From assembly GCA_947039395.1 (NCBI GenBank), contig CAMQYS010000003.1, positions 62,001-126,000 on the forward strand: a DNA stretch of 64,000 bases, read 5' to 3'. The notes beneath the pieces are model-generated. The model saw only the letters and a program-made list of their open reading frames with translations, was not told the DNA's origin and searched no databases. The translations under genes and the position numbers were made by a program. Shown one piece after another: positions 1 to 9,078 of this stretch. This stretch comes from an uncultured Deferribacteraceae bacterium. Its GTDB lineage: Bacteria; Chrysiogenota; Deferribacteres; Deferribacterales; Mucispirillaceae. Every line of letters begins with the position of its first letter. The first letter of the stretch is position 1.

Positions 1-1086
1 TACTCTTGACTTCTCAATACCTTTTAGCTTCTTTTTTAAGAATGCTATTCTATCTGTTACCTTTCTTTTATCTATCTCAAGTTTAGTCTCACCAGGCCCT
101 TTACCACCAATTCCACCTGTTAAACGTGATAGAGAATCATCTTTAATACCAAGTCTTGGTAATATATATTTTAACTGTGCTAGTTCAACAATTAACCTAC
201 CATCGTTATCTTTTGCTCTATTAGCAAATATATCTAAAATAAGTTGAGTTCTATCAATGACTTTAATCTCTGTAAATTCTGCTATCATTCTACTTTGGCT
301 AGGTGTTAAAGTATTATCATATATTAAATACTCAGCTCCTGATGATACAGTTTTTATTACAATCTCTTTTAGTTTACCAGTTCCTACAACATATTTTGCA
401 TCAATTTTATTTCTTATCTGATATATATTGTCTATTACTTCAAGATTAGCTGTTCTTGCTAACTCTTTTAACTCAAGCAGGTTTCTTGCAGCTTCAGCAC
501 TATTCTTAAATGCACCTGTCAAGACTGCCATCGATCTGCCTTTAGTAATATTTAATTTAGTAGACTTAGATTCTATCTCATCTTCTAGCCCTTCAATGAA
601 TTTATTATAATCTATACGTTGGTTATAAATATCTTTATCATCTAATGTATTATACTCTCCGTTACCACCAACAGGTAGTAGATATATTGTTGACATAGAT
701 AACGGAAGTCCAACAGTATCAACCGATACAACTGTTAAACTATCAAGTCTTAATAACGCAAGATCAGCGATATCATCTTCATCTGGAGTACTATTTTTGA
801 AGTCCGTTCTAATTAATCTAATTCCTCTAAGTTTACCTGATATTAATCCGAACCGATTTAATTTTGGAATAACTAACTCTTCACTGCTTCCTATAATAAC
901 GTATTCTATATTCCCTCTTCTATCTATAATTATACCTATCTGTCTTTTGGTAATAAATGATATATCAGTTATCACTTTAGCTAAATCAACAGAGATGAGG
1001 TTATCACTCTTATTTTTACGACTATATAATTTCTCTAATCTCTTAACAATATTTGCGGTAAGCCCTTCTGTTTTCCCGTGTAATAT
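1..1086 (-). CDS. hflX: GTPase HflX, 5' part (truncated by the window edge)
   Basis: HflX is a ribosome-associated GTPase that splits or rescues stalled 50S/70S ribosomes. The 362 residues present are the N-terminal extension and the HflX-specific domain. The family signature TGGIGGKGPGETKLEID lies near residue 330. The GTP-binding G domain should follow but is beyond the window edge. The conserved N-terminus of long HflX proteins (a His-Gly-x-Thr-x-Gly-Leu type motif) is read here as LHGKTEGL, yet no in-frame ATG, GTG or TTG lies between the upstream in-frame stop and that motif. The only reasonable start is ATA at 1086-1084, with a strong AGGAGG ribosome-binding site 6 nt upstream. A frameshift or sequence error is the alternative; an automatic caller may instead choose an internal GTG. 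The gene is divergent from the heptosyltransferase pair. Identity is secure, the start is inferred. Confidence 0.87.
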   Translation of the reverse strand, partial: MLHGKTEGLTANIVKRLEKLYSRKNKSDNLISVDLAKVITDISFITKRQIGIIIDRRGNIEYVIIGSSEELVIPKLNRFGLISGKLRGIRLIRTDFKNSTPDEDDIADLALLRLDSLTVVSVDTVGLPLSMSTIYLLPVGGNGEYNTLDDKDIYNQRIDYNKFIEGLEDEIESKSTKLNITKGRSMAVLTGAFKNSAEAARNLLELKELARTANLEVIDNIYQIRNKIDAKYVVGTGKLKEIVIKTVSSGAEYLIYDNTLTPSQSRMIAEFTEIKVIDRTQLILDIFANRAKDNDGRLIVELAQLKYILPRLGIKDDSLSRLTGGIGGKGPGETKLEIDKRKVTDRIAFLKKKLKGIEKSRV

Positions 1087-1091
1087 ATTAC

Positions 1092-1098
1092 ACCTCCT
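1092..1098 (-). promoter_or_regulatory. Strong Shine-Dalgarno preceding the hflX ATA start
   Basis: AGGAGGT on the minus strand lies 5 nt before the ATA proposed as hflX start. A four-codon mini-ORF (ATG AAG GAG GTG TAA) overlaps this site in another frame and stops just before the ATA. Whether it couples translation cannot be told from sequence. Confidence 0.6.
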
Positions 1099-1196
1099 TC
1101 ATATCAATATTTTAATCTAATTATCATAATAGTTAAAGATATTTATTCTATACAATAGCACTAGAAATAAATTTAAAAATATGTTAGCATTCTGTA

Positions 1197-2249
1197 ATGA
1201 AAACTGTTAGCACTTTTAATAACATTCTTATATTTAATCCAGCTTTTTTAGGTGATGCCGTATTAACCACACCTCTTATAAAAGCTATTAAAAAGTTATA
1301 CCCTTCTGCATCTATTACATTTACAACAAGACCAGAATATGCAGAATTGTTTACCGATATTGATATAATAGATACTATTCTTCCTTTTGATAAATATGGA
1401 AAGTTTAAAGGGGGGTTTGGTACGCTTAAATTTGCAAAAATTTTAAGAAAAAAGAAGTTTGACCTTATTATCAATCTTCATCGTTACATAAGATCAACTC
1501 TCTTACTAAAACTTGCTAAACCAAAATGTTTGATCGGCTTTAAATCCGCATCTTTATCATTTTTATTTGATAAATCTGTGTATCGTGATAAAGAAATACA
1601 TGAAGTGCATAGAAACTTATCTATACTTGAAGGATTAACTGAAGAGTATTCTTTAGCTTCTGCAATTGATCTAGGTGGAAAAGTTATTACTAGATTTGAT
1701 AGAACTCTTTTTAGTAAAATAAAACTCTATCAATCAACAATCTCTCCAAATAAAAAAATAATCGGATTAGCTATAGGATCAGTATGGAAAACAAAACGTT
1801 ATCCTCCAGAGATGTTTGCAAAACTTGCATCATCACTTTATCTATCTAACTATACAATAGTCTTATTCGGCTCATCTGTAGATAAAGAATCTTATAATGA
1901 GTTTTTTAAATATTATAAATATCCTTATGTCGATTATTTATATAAAATTGATATAAAAGATCTCTCAACATTTATTGCATCTGTTGATATTCTTGTATCT
2001 AATGACTCTGGGCCTATTCATATCGCTTCATCAACCATAACAACTATTATTGATATTTATGGAGCAACTGTGCCTCAGCAAGGTTTTTATCCGTACAGCG
2101 ATAACTCCTATATTGTAGAAAATTTATCTATTCCATGCAGACCTTGTGGAGCTCATGGTGGAAATAAATGTCCTAAAAAACATTTTAAATGTATGAATGA
2201 TATAGATTATAATGAAATTAAAGCTATTATTGACAAAACTGGTGAGTAA
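1197..2249 (+). CDS. LPS heptosyltransferase, GT9 family (RfaF-like)
   Basis: Glycosyltransferase family 9 enzyme, 350 aa, expected to add ADP-heptose to the lipopolysaccharide inner core at the cytoplasmic face of the inner membrane. Visible family marks are the N-terminal nucleotide-fold strand ILIFNPAFLGDAVLTTPLI (residues about 10-28), the donor-site motif VSNDSGPIHIAS, and the Cys-rich C-terminal element CRPCGAHGGNKCPKKHFKCM. The ATG at 1197 has no good ribosome-binding site, so the 5' end is less certain than the identity. A second GT9 gene follows after 4 nt, so the two are probably one transcript adding successive heptoses. WaaC versus WaaF roles cannot be assigned from sequence alone. 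Confidence 0.88.
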   Translation: MKTVSTFNNILIFNPAFLGDAVLTTPLIKAIKKLYPSASITFTTRPEYAELFTDIDIIDTILPFDKYGKFKGGFGTLKFAKILRKKKFDLIINLHRYIRSTLLLKLAKPKCLIGFKSASLSFLFDKSVYRDKEIHEVHRNLSILEGLTEEYSLASAIDLGGKVITRFDRTLFSKIKLYQSTISPNKKIIGLAIGSVWKTKRYPPEMFAKLASSLYLSNYTIVLFGSSVDKESYNEFFKYYKYPYVDYLYKIDIKDLSTFIASVDILVSNDSGPIHIASSTITTIIDIYGATVPQQGFYPYSDNSYIVENLSIPCRPCGAHGGNKCPKKHFKCMNDIDYNEIKAIIDKTGE

Positions 2250-2253
2250 CTAA

Positions 2254-3231
2254 ATGAAAAACATCCTTATAATACGATTTTCTTCTTTCGGAGATATAAT
2301 ATTAACAACTGGTATAATAAAACAGATTAAGTTCCAACGACCAAACTATAGGATAGATGTATTAACGTCATCTGAATATGCATCAATATTCAAAAAGTTT
2401 CCATACGTTAGAGATATATATGTTGTAGATAAAGACCTTCCTCTAACATCATATATTGCATACCTTAAAAAAATCCCTAAATATGATTATATTTTTGATT
2501 TACATGCTAATATATACTCTCTAATTGCTAAAATATTTTTACACGGAAAAACAGCTACTTATAACAAAAATCCTATAGCGAGAAGATTATTTGTAAAACT
2601 TAAAATTGGTAAAATGTTTCTCAAAAAACATGTTGTAGAGAAATATTATGACGTTGTTCAAAAATCATTAAACCTTAAACAAATATTAAATATCAATGAA
2701 CTAAAACCTTTTATACCAAATATATATTCTAATGATAAAAGCTCAACAGATAACTCTGGTACAGTTATAACAATACACCCTTTTGCTAGCAAACAAACGA
2801 AAATATGGCCACATTTCAATGAACTTATTAAAGTATTATCTGATAGTGGTGCAATCGTTAATGTAATAGGTATAGGAGATATAGAAGTGTCACCAAATGT
2901 TAATAACCTTACAGGACACAGACATTTTGATAGTTTAGTAGAGATAATCTCTAAATCAGATATATTAATTAGTAATGATTCAGGACCGATGCATCTAGCT
3001 GTAGCATTAAATATTAACCTAATTGCCATCTTTGGATCAACGACTAAAGAGTTAGGATTCTATCCTATATTTGATAACTGTAAAATATTAGATTATCCTA
3101 ACTTATCATGTAGACCATGCCATGTTCATGGATTAAATGCTTGTCCACTCAATGATTTTAGTTGTATGTTATCAACATCTATTGAAGAAGTAAGATTTAA
3201 TACAATATCTATTCTATCTACATTGATTTAA
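2254..3231 (+). CDS. LPS heptosyltransferase, GT9 family (second copy)
   Basis: Second GT9 enzyme, 325 aa, starting MKNILIIRFSSFGDIILTTG, the classic family N-terminus with Gly-Asp in the acceptor-site loop. Later come ISNDSGPMHLAVAL (donor-site Asp-Ser-Gly-Pro-x-His) and CRPCHVHGLNACP, parallel to the Cys-rich tail of its neighbour. The start is preceded by GGTGAG inside the end of the upstream gene. It lies 4 nt after that gene, so the pair is most likely an operon for lipopolysaccharide core synthesis. The transcript converges on the MltD-like gene from the other strand; the 216 nt between them hold only weak dyads and no clear terminator. Confidence 0.88.
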   Translation: MKNILIIRFSSFGDIILTTGIIKQIKFQRPNYRIDVLTSSEYASIFKKFPYVRDIYVVDKDLPLTSYIAYLKKIPKYDYIFDLHANIYSLIAKIFLHGKTATYNKNPIARRLFVKLKIGKMFLKKHVVEKYYDVVQKSLNLKQILNINELKPFIPNIYSNDKSSTDNSGTVITIHPFASKQTKIWPHFNELIKVLSDSGAIVNVIGIGDIEVSPNVNNLTGHRHFDSLVEIISKSDILISNDSGPMHLAVALNINLIAIFGSTTKELGFYPIFDNCKILDYPNLSCRPCHVHGLNACPLNDFSCMLSTSIEEVRFNTISILSTLI

Positions 3232-3447
3232 TTTATATGCTAACTAAACAATAATACGATTATACATATTTTAATCTAACAAGATTGAGTTACCAATATT
3301 ACTAATATTCTATTTATAAAGCTATTAAATATGATTATCTTAATCGCCTTTATATAAACTACTTTAAATAAACTTAAAGGTTATTACTTACAGTTATCTA
3401 GAATTTATCTACTTAAGCTCAACTAAATATATAAGTATCATACTTTT

Positions 3448-4869
3448 CTATCTACTTTTAATAACTATTTTCTGACCTATACGTAATCTATGTACATTAC
3501 CGATACTAGGGTTAAGACGCTTTAATGATGTAGTTTTCATTCCATGTTTATTTGCAATAGCTATAAAAGTATCGCCACTTCTAACAACATAATATTTTGG
3601 TGTATATTTATTTAATAGTTTTGAAATACCTTTATCCATATCGCTATTAGAATATTTACTTATCGGAAGTAAAATAGGTTTAGTTCGTAAAATAGTATTA
3701 CCATCAAGGCAATTTAGATCTTTCAACTTACGTAGATTAACACTATATTTTTTTGCTATACTCTTGATATTTGATCCGCTTTTAGCATTAACAATAGAAT
3801 ATCTTAATCTCTCTGATTTATCTGTCTTGCTTAAGAGATCAATTGCCTCTTTATCTCTACCATATGGCACTCTTAAAGCATAGCTATCAACTGGAGGTGT
3901 TATGCCCACCTTCAATGATGGATTTAACTCTATCATATCTTCAAACTTAATATTTAGATTTTCAGCTAGCCAAAAAAGATTAATCTGTGAGTCTACAGAT
4001 ATTTTTGAGAAAAATAATGGAGTACTTTTAGGAGCTTCAAAACCAAATTTAAGATAATTTTTATAAATTATTAATAACGCAATAAATTTTGGAACATAAT
4101 CTCTTGTCTCTAATGCTAAGGTTCTAGTGCTTGCAATCTTGAAAAAATCATCTGTTTTATGTTTAACTGATGCACGATGTATCCTTCCAGGCCCTGCATT
4201 ATATGCTGCTAACGCTAGAAACCAATCATCGAACCTTTTATATAGATCACTCAAAAATCTAGCTGCTGATTTACTTGAAATTTCAAAATCTCGTCTCTCA
4301 TCAACCCAGAAATCATTCTTCATTCCATACATTCTACCTGTACTAGGCATAAACTGCCACATACCTGTTGCACCCACGCGTGAAATAGCATGATTGTTAA
4401 ATCCTGACTCTGTAAAGGCTAAAGCTACTAAATCTGACGGTAGTTCTGCTTCTAGAAAAATATCTTCTACTACATACATATATTTATTAGCTCTATCTAA
4501 CCATTTTTGTGTTACATCTGGTATCTTTTCAGTGAAATATTTTAAATATCTTTCAACTCTTGGAGTCATCACTATCGGAACATTGAACTCTTTCATCTCA
4601 TAGAAATATTCATATTCAGTAATCTTCTCTCTATCTTCAACTATTGACGAATAAAGACTTATATCTGGAACTAGCAATAGTAACTCATCTGATTCTGTAA
4701 TTTCAATACTGCTTTCAAGATCTCTTAAATTATATTCATCACTCAATGAGCTTCTTATCTGATCTGTATCATATGAAACTAAATCGCTATTCTTAGCACA
4801 ACTAACTACTACTATAAAAGAAAACAATATTGTTAATCTCTTAAACCCTTTTCTAAATAAATTAATCAT
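3448..4869 (-). CDS. Membrane-bound lytic transglycosylase with LysM domains (MltD-like lipoprotein)
   Basis: Lipoprotein of 473 aa that cleaves peptidoglycan glycan strands to anhydro-muropeptides in the periplasm. The signal peptide ends in the lipobox VVSC (Cys24). The SLT domain (about residues 130-260) has the catalytic Glu154 in AFTESGFNNHAISRVGATG followed by MWQFMPSTGRMYG, and later LALAAYNAGPGR. Two LysM peptidoglycan-binding modules follow, one degenerate (about 355-405) and one clear at the C-terminus beginning YYVVRSGDTF. It starts 3 nt after the LpoA-like lipoprotein gene, so both are likely co-transcribed with rsmG and the mnmG genes. The architecture matches MltD. Confidence 0.9.
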   Translation of the reverse strand: MINLFRKGFKRLTILFSFIVVVSCAKNSDLVSYDTDQIRSSLSDEYNLRDLESSIEITESDELLLLVPDISLYSSIVEDREKITEYEYFYEMKEFNVPIVMTPRVERYLKYFTEKIPDVTQKWLDRANKYMYVVEDIFLEAELPSDLVALAFTESGFNNHAISRVGATGMWQFMPSTGRMYGMKNDFWVDERRDFEISSKSAARFLSDLYKRFDDWFLALAAYNAGPGRIHRASVKHKTDDFFKIASTRTLALETRDYVPKFIALLIIYKNYLKFGFEAPKSTPLFFSKISVDSQINLFWLAENLNIKFEDMIELNPSLKVGITPPVDSYALRVPYGRDKEAIDLLSKTDKSERLRYSIVNAKSGSNIKSIAKKYSVNLRKLKDLNCLDGNTILRTKPILLPISKYSNSDMDKGISKLLNKYTPKYYVVRSGDTFIAIANKHGMKTTSLKRLNPSIGNVHRLRIGQKIVIKSR

Positions 4870-4872
4870 CTT

Positions 4873-6435
4873 CTATCTTATCTCTCTTAATTTATAATTC
4901 ACATTGATATAATATTTTTTTGGATATCTAACAACGATATTATTTTCTATTCTAGTGATATTTGTTAAATAGTTAGCCTGTACATCATTTATATTACTAG
5001 TTAGAAATTCTATCATATCGTAACCTACCATACTACTATAACTCATCCCTTCTCCAAAAAAAGCATTATAATTATCTGATAGTAACCCTATATTATCATT
5101 AATAATATATAGATTAGGTGTTATAATATATATCTTCCTAAAATATACTTTGTAATCATCATTATAACTTAATGAGCTTAATGAACTTGTTACAAGAATA
5201 ACCTTATGAAGATTATCATCTGTCTGTACATACCTTACAATAGGAAGAATAGACTCCATCTGATCATCATCACTTATTATGATATTAATTATGCTTTTTT
5301 TCTTGTTTTTTCTATAATAGTTTTGTAGATAGTTTTGTAGATCTGTTGAACCATTACTTGCAACATATATACTTGATAAAATATTCATACTTGAAAGCTT
5401 TTCTTGCATATATATTGCTTCATCTCTTTTATCTTCTGAAGCGGTAATCAATATCTCTGATCTAGTATTAAAAACAGATAACTCAACTGCTTTATCTAAT
5501 AACTGATTAAAAGATGTATCAAAATCAAAATAGTTATTATCAACTAAAATAGTTCTATTATCAAGATTGATTAAAACTTCATTATCTTCTGTTATCGTAA
5601 AATCACTTCCAACCGTTTTGATCGTATATTTCGATCCTAACGCTTGCATATTATATATCATACCCTTAACATGATCATTTTCTATATTTGAATTAATAAT
5701 ATTAATAACTACATTCTCATTAACAGAATGCTTAACATATTTTTTCACTTCCTGCTCATCTTGACCGATCATATCAATACTTTTACTACCTTCTCCCTTT
5801 ACCACCTTATTATTGATAGCACTATCTGGAACAATCAATGGTAAACCAGTGTTCCTATCCATATCAACTATTCCATCTTCAATATTTTTGATATCAATAC
5901 TGTTTTTATTTATATTTTTTAACGACTTAATTTTAAGTCTATCATCAATACACCTTATAGGAGATTCACCATCTTCTAATCTTATATTAAGCTGACTACA
6001 ATAACTTCTTAATACCTTATAATATTCAGGTGTCATCTCTCTACTTTTTAGCCTATTAGCGATCCTGTTTGCTCTACTTCTATCTCTTACTTCAATAAGT
6101 AAATCATATAGCCATAAATCATAAAACATCTTTATCTCTTCATCTGCTATTAGACTTAGATTAACTTTCTCAAATAAAAATCTAGCGTACGCTCTATCAC
6201 CACTTACTAGATAGTAGTAACCTAAAAATAATGTTGCAGAGTTAGCAGTACTAACATCTTCTCCTGCCGCATAAAACCGTAGATCAACAACGTCATTTGT
6301 TTTCAAATCTTTATTAATATATTCATATATATTAAAGGGATTTCTAGATAAACCACTTGCACAACTACTTACTAATATCGCCACTAATAACACAATAACT
6401 ACGTTTAAACATCTCTTCAACTCTTGTAACCTCAA
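4873..6435 (-). CDS. LpoA-like / periplasmic-binding-fold lipoprotein
   Basis: Predicted lipoprotein of 520 aa: signal peptide and lipobox LVSSC (Cys25), then a helical TPR-like N-terminal part (about 40-160), a low-complexity linker, and a C-terminal half resembling a periplasmic binding fold. That layout resembles LpoA, the outer-membrane activator of penicillin-binding proteins. The first start is TTG at 6435 with GAGGG 7 nt upstream; a second TTG at 6420 also gives a good signal peptide (MKRCLNVV). Either start overlaps the 3' end of rsmG by 56-71 nt. The lytic transglycosylase follows 3 nt downstream, which supports a role in peptidoglycan growth. Sequence divergence is high, so the function is inferred from architecture and context. 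Confidence 0.6.
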   Translation of the reverse strand: MRLQELKRCLNVVIVLLVAILVSSCASGLSRNPFNIYEYINKDLKTNDVVDLRFYAAGEDVSTANSATLFLGYYYLVSGDRAYARFLFEKVNLSLIADEEIKMFYDLWLYDLLIEVRDRSRANRIANRLKSREMTPEYYKVLRSYCSQLNIRLEDGESPIRCIDDRLKIKSLKNINKNSIDIKNIEDGIVDMDRNTGLPLIVPDSAINNKVVKGEGSKSIDMIGQDEQEVKKYVKHSVNENVVINIINSNIENDHVKGMIYNMQALGSKYTIKTVGSDFTITEDNEVLINLDNRTILVDNNYFDFDTSFNQLLDKAVELSVFNTRSEILITASEDKRDEAIYMQEKLSSMNILSSIYVASNGSTDLQNYLQNYYRKNKKKSIINIIISDDDQMESILPIVRYVQTDDNLHKVILVTSSLSSLSYNDDYKVYFRKIYIITPNLYIINDNIGLLSDNYNAFFGEGMSYSSMVGYDMIEFLTSNINDVQANYLTNITRIENNIVVRYPKKYYINVNYKLREIR

Positions 6436-6994
6436 TATTTAACCCTCTATAACTTATAGTAGCTGATGCTTCTTTTAGTTCATCTTCAAGCATTTCACCT
6501 TTATATAAAATAATCTTAAACTTGTTTGACAATACTTTCTCTGTATGGCTTAGAACTTTATCTACCTTTGCAACACCACGAGCTGTTATATAATTAAACT
6601 TCTTACCTTTAATATTCTCAACTCTATCATTTATCACCGTAACATTCTGTAACCCAAGTTCAGTAATAGCTTCATTTAGAAAATCACACTTCTTGCGTAT
6701 AGACTCTATTAGCGTTACTTTAAGCTCTGGGTAACATATCGCTATAACTATTCCAGGAAAACCGCCACCTGAACCGATATCTGCTAACTTATCACTTGCT
6801 TTAAAGTATCTAACCGATCTCTCAACCTCTAGTAGATGAAAATAATAAACACTATCCAGATAATGTTTACAATAAAATTGATCTCTATCCTTAATATTTG
6901 TAAGGTTAAGGGTAGCACTTTTATGTAGTTCATAGAATAACTCTAATTTATCTACAATACCTTCACTAATATATAAATCTTTACCTACTATCAA
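6365..6994 (-). CDS. rsmG: 16S rRNA (guanine-527-N7) methyltransferase
   Basis: RsmG (GidB), 209 aa, methylates G527 of 16S rRNA using SAM; its loss gives low-level streptomycin resistance in several bacteria. The Rossmann SAM site is LADIGSGGGFPGIVIA (about residues 71-86), followed by VTLIESIRKKCDFL and the RGVAKVDKVL segment typical of RsmG. The start is TTG at 6994 with GGAAG 8 nt upstream. It lies 18 nt behind mnmG copy 1, the classical gidA-gidB order near the origin. The 3' end overlaps the next lipoprotein gene. In many genomes parA-parB follow rsmG; they do not here. Confidence 0.93.
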   Translation of the reverse strand: MIVGKDLYISEGIVDKLELFYELHKSATLNLTNIKDRDQFYCKHYLDSVYYFHLLEVERSVRYFKASDKLADIGSGGGFPGIVIAICYPELKVTLIESIRKKCDFLNEAITELGLQNVTVINDRVENIKGKKFNYITARGVAKVDKVLSHTEKVLSNKFKIILYKGEMLEDELKEASATISYRGLNIEVTRVEEMFKRSYCVISGDISK

Positions 6995-7012
6995 CCTAAT
7001 AACTTCCTATAT

Positions 7013-8881
7013 TTACGCTTTTTTAAACTTCTCTATAGCGATCTCTAACATTGATATAGCATTATGTGTCATACCTGAAATACGTAATGCTTGTCCTAAA
7101 TTTTCAGGAGATATTTTTTTTAACTTCTCTACTTGTTCTAGTCTTAATCCAGATACCTTACCGTAATCTATATCTTGTGGAATACGTATAAACTCTAATT
7201 TATTCGACTTAGCAATCTCTTGCTCTTCTTTCTTGATATAACCTTCATAAAATATCTCTATCCATATCCGCTCTTTAAGTTGAGATGATAGAGTATCAAC
7301 TAAACTCATCTCTTCTAAAATTGAGTAGCTAGCTTTAGGACGTTTAAGAAAATCATAAGCAGTAATACTCTCACCAAGCATTATATTATATTTAGATATT
7401 ATATCAACTATATTCTTATCTGTGATCCTTATTTTTGTATTCCTTAACCTTTCAATTGTATTACTCACTACAGTACAATCTTCCAAATAACGCCTATATC
7501 TTTTATCTGATATTAATCCAAAATATTTACCATAATTTAATAACCTAACTTCAGCATTATCTTCTCTTAATCTCATTCTATATTCTGCTCTTGATGAAAA
7601 AATACGATAAGGCTCATCAACGCCTTTAGTTGTTAAATCATCTGTCATTACACCTATATAACTTTCATCTCTTTTAAGTATAAACGGTTCTTTGCCCTCT
7701 ATTGATAAAGTAGCATTGATAGCCGCCATAAAACCTTGTACTGCTGCTTCTTCATACCCTGATGTACCATTAATCTGTCCTGCAAAATATAATCCATCTA
7801 TTAACTTCGTTTCATAACTCTTTTTCAAAATTGTTGGTTGATATGCTATATACTCAATCGCATATGCAGGGCGTATAAACTCTGCTCTCTCTAATCCTAT
7901 TATCGTTCTATACGCTGTAAGTTGTGCATCTATTGGTAGAGATGATGAAAAACCATTAATATATATCTCATTACTATCTATCCCTTCTTCCTCTAACACA
8001 ATTAAATGTCGCTCTCTATCTGGAAACTTAGATACTTTATCCTCCATAGATGGACAATATCTTGGTCCTAAAGCTTTATCCTTATTATTAAAATATAATG
8101 ATCTATATGTATTATCACGAACAACCTTATGAGTTTTTTCAGATGTATATGTTATAAAACAATCTATCTTATCATCATCCAATATATCTGTCTCAAACGA
8201 AAACCCTCTTCTTATACTTTCTTTTTTATATGCTTCTACTTTATTAAAATCAATACTTCTTTTATCAACCCTTGCAGGTGTTCCTGTTTTTAATCGTATA
8301 GGTTCAAACCCTAATGAATTTAACGAGCTAACTAAATGTGTAGACGCAATATCATTCATTCTACCGCCTTCATAACTCTTATCTCCAACAAATATCTTTC
8401 CATTCAAAAATGTTCCTGTTGTAATGATAATCTTTTTAGCACAGTACTCCTCATCTGATAATGTCTTTATACCGTATACACCTCTATCATTAACTAATAT
8501 ATCTGAAACAATAGCTTGTTTTATACTTAAATTATCTGTACTAAATAACGTTTTCTTCATACGTTCAGAATATTTATATTTATCTGCTTGAGCTCTTGAA
8601 CTTCTTGCAGCAACACCTTTACTTTGGTTCAATAACTGAAACTGTATAAAGGTTGCATCTATATTTCTTCCCATTTCGCCACCTAAAGCATCTAGGTCTT
8701 TAACTAATGATCCTTTGGCTAATCCGCCTATCGCTGGATTACAGCTCATATACGCTATCTTATCAAGCGATATTGTTATAAGCATCGTGCTAAATCCACG
8801 TCTAGCAGATGCAAGCGCTGCTTCACAACCTGCATGCCCTGCACCTATTACTATAACATCATATACATCTTTATTTAGCAT
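7013..8881 (-). CDS. mnmG: tRNA uridine-5-carboxymethylaminomethyl modification enzyme MnmG, copy 1
   Basis: MnmG (GidA) works with MnmE to build the (carboxymethyl)aminomethyl group on wobble U34 of tRNAs, using FAD, NADH, GTP and methylene-THF. This copy is 622 aa, the usual length. It has the FAD motif GAGHAGCEAALASA, the conserved Cys in YMSCNPAIGG and in GPRYCPSMEDK, the KTGTPAR segment, AGQINGTSGYEEAAVQG and a canonical C-terminal helical domain ending with LGQALRISGMTHNAIS. AAGGAAT precedes the ATG. It is followed by rsmG after 18 nt and preceded, after 197 nt, by a second mnmG. Because all signature residues are kept, this is the better candidate for the housekeeping enzyme. Confidence 0.93.
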   Translation of the reverse strand: MLNKDVYDVIVIGAGHAGCEAALASARRGFSTMLITISLDKIAYMSCNPAIGGLAKGSLVKDLDALGGEMGRNIDATFIQFQLLNQSKGVAARSSRAQADKYKYSERMKKTLFSTDNLSIKQAIVSDILVNDRGVYGIKTLSDEEYCAKKIIITTGTFLNGKIFVGDKSYEGGRMNDIASTHLVSSLNSLGFEPIRLKTGTPARVDKRSIDFNKVEAYKKESIRRGFSFETDILDDDKIDCFITYTSEKTHKVVRDNTYRSLYFNNKDKALGPRYCPSMEDKVSKFPDRERHLIVLEEEGIDSNEIYINGFSSSLPIDAQLTAYRTIIGLERAEFIRPAYAIEYIAYQPTILKKSYETKLIDGLYFAGQINGTSGYEEAAVQGFMAAINATLSIEGKEPFILKRDESYIGVMTDDLTTKGVDEPYRIFSSRAEYRMRLREDNAEVRLLNYGKYFGLISDKRYRRYLEDCTVVSNTIERLRNTKIRITDKNIVDIISKYNIMLGESITAYDFLKRPKASYSILEEMSLVDTLSSQLKERIWIEIFYEGYIKKEEQEIAKSNKLEFIRIPQDIDYGKVSGLRLEQVEKLKKISPENLGQALRISGMTHNAISMLEIAIEKFKKA

Positions 8882-9078
8882 TTCATAATTCCTTAAAATT
8901 TACCATATATAACTTAATTCTTTACAAGACATAAACAATCCTGCTATCACACTCTTATACCTAAAATACTTTATACAATACATTTCAATCTTCTTCACAA
9001 CAACTAAAATAAACATTTACTTATATAGTACATATATAAATGTAACTTATAGCAGATAAAGAAGATATAACAATCTTT

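Noticed and set aside
428-1120. Plus-strand ORFs at 428-610 and 797-1120
   Set aside because: They are antisense to hflX, which is supported by family motifs on the minus strand.
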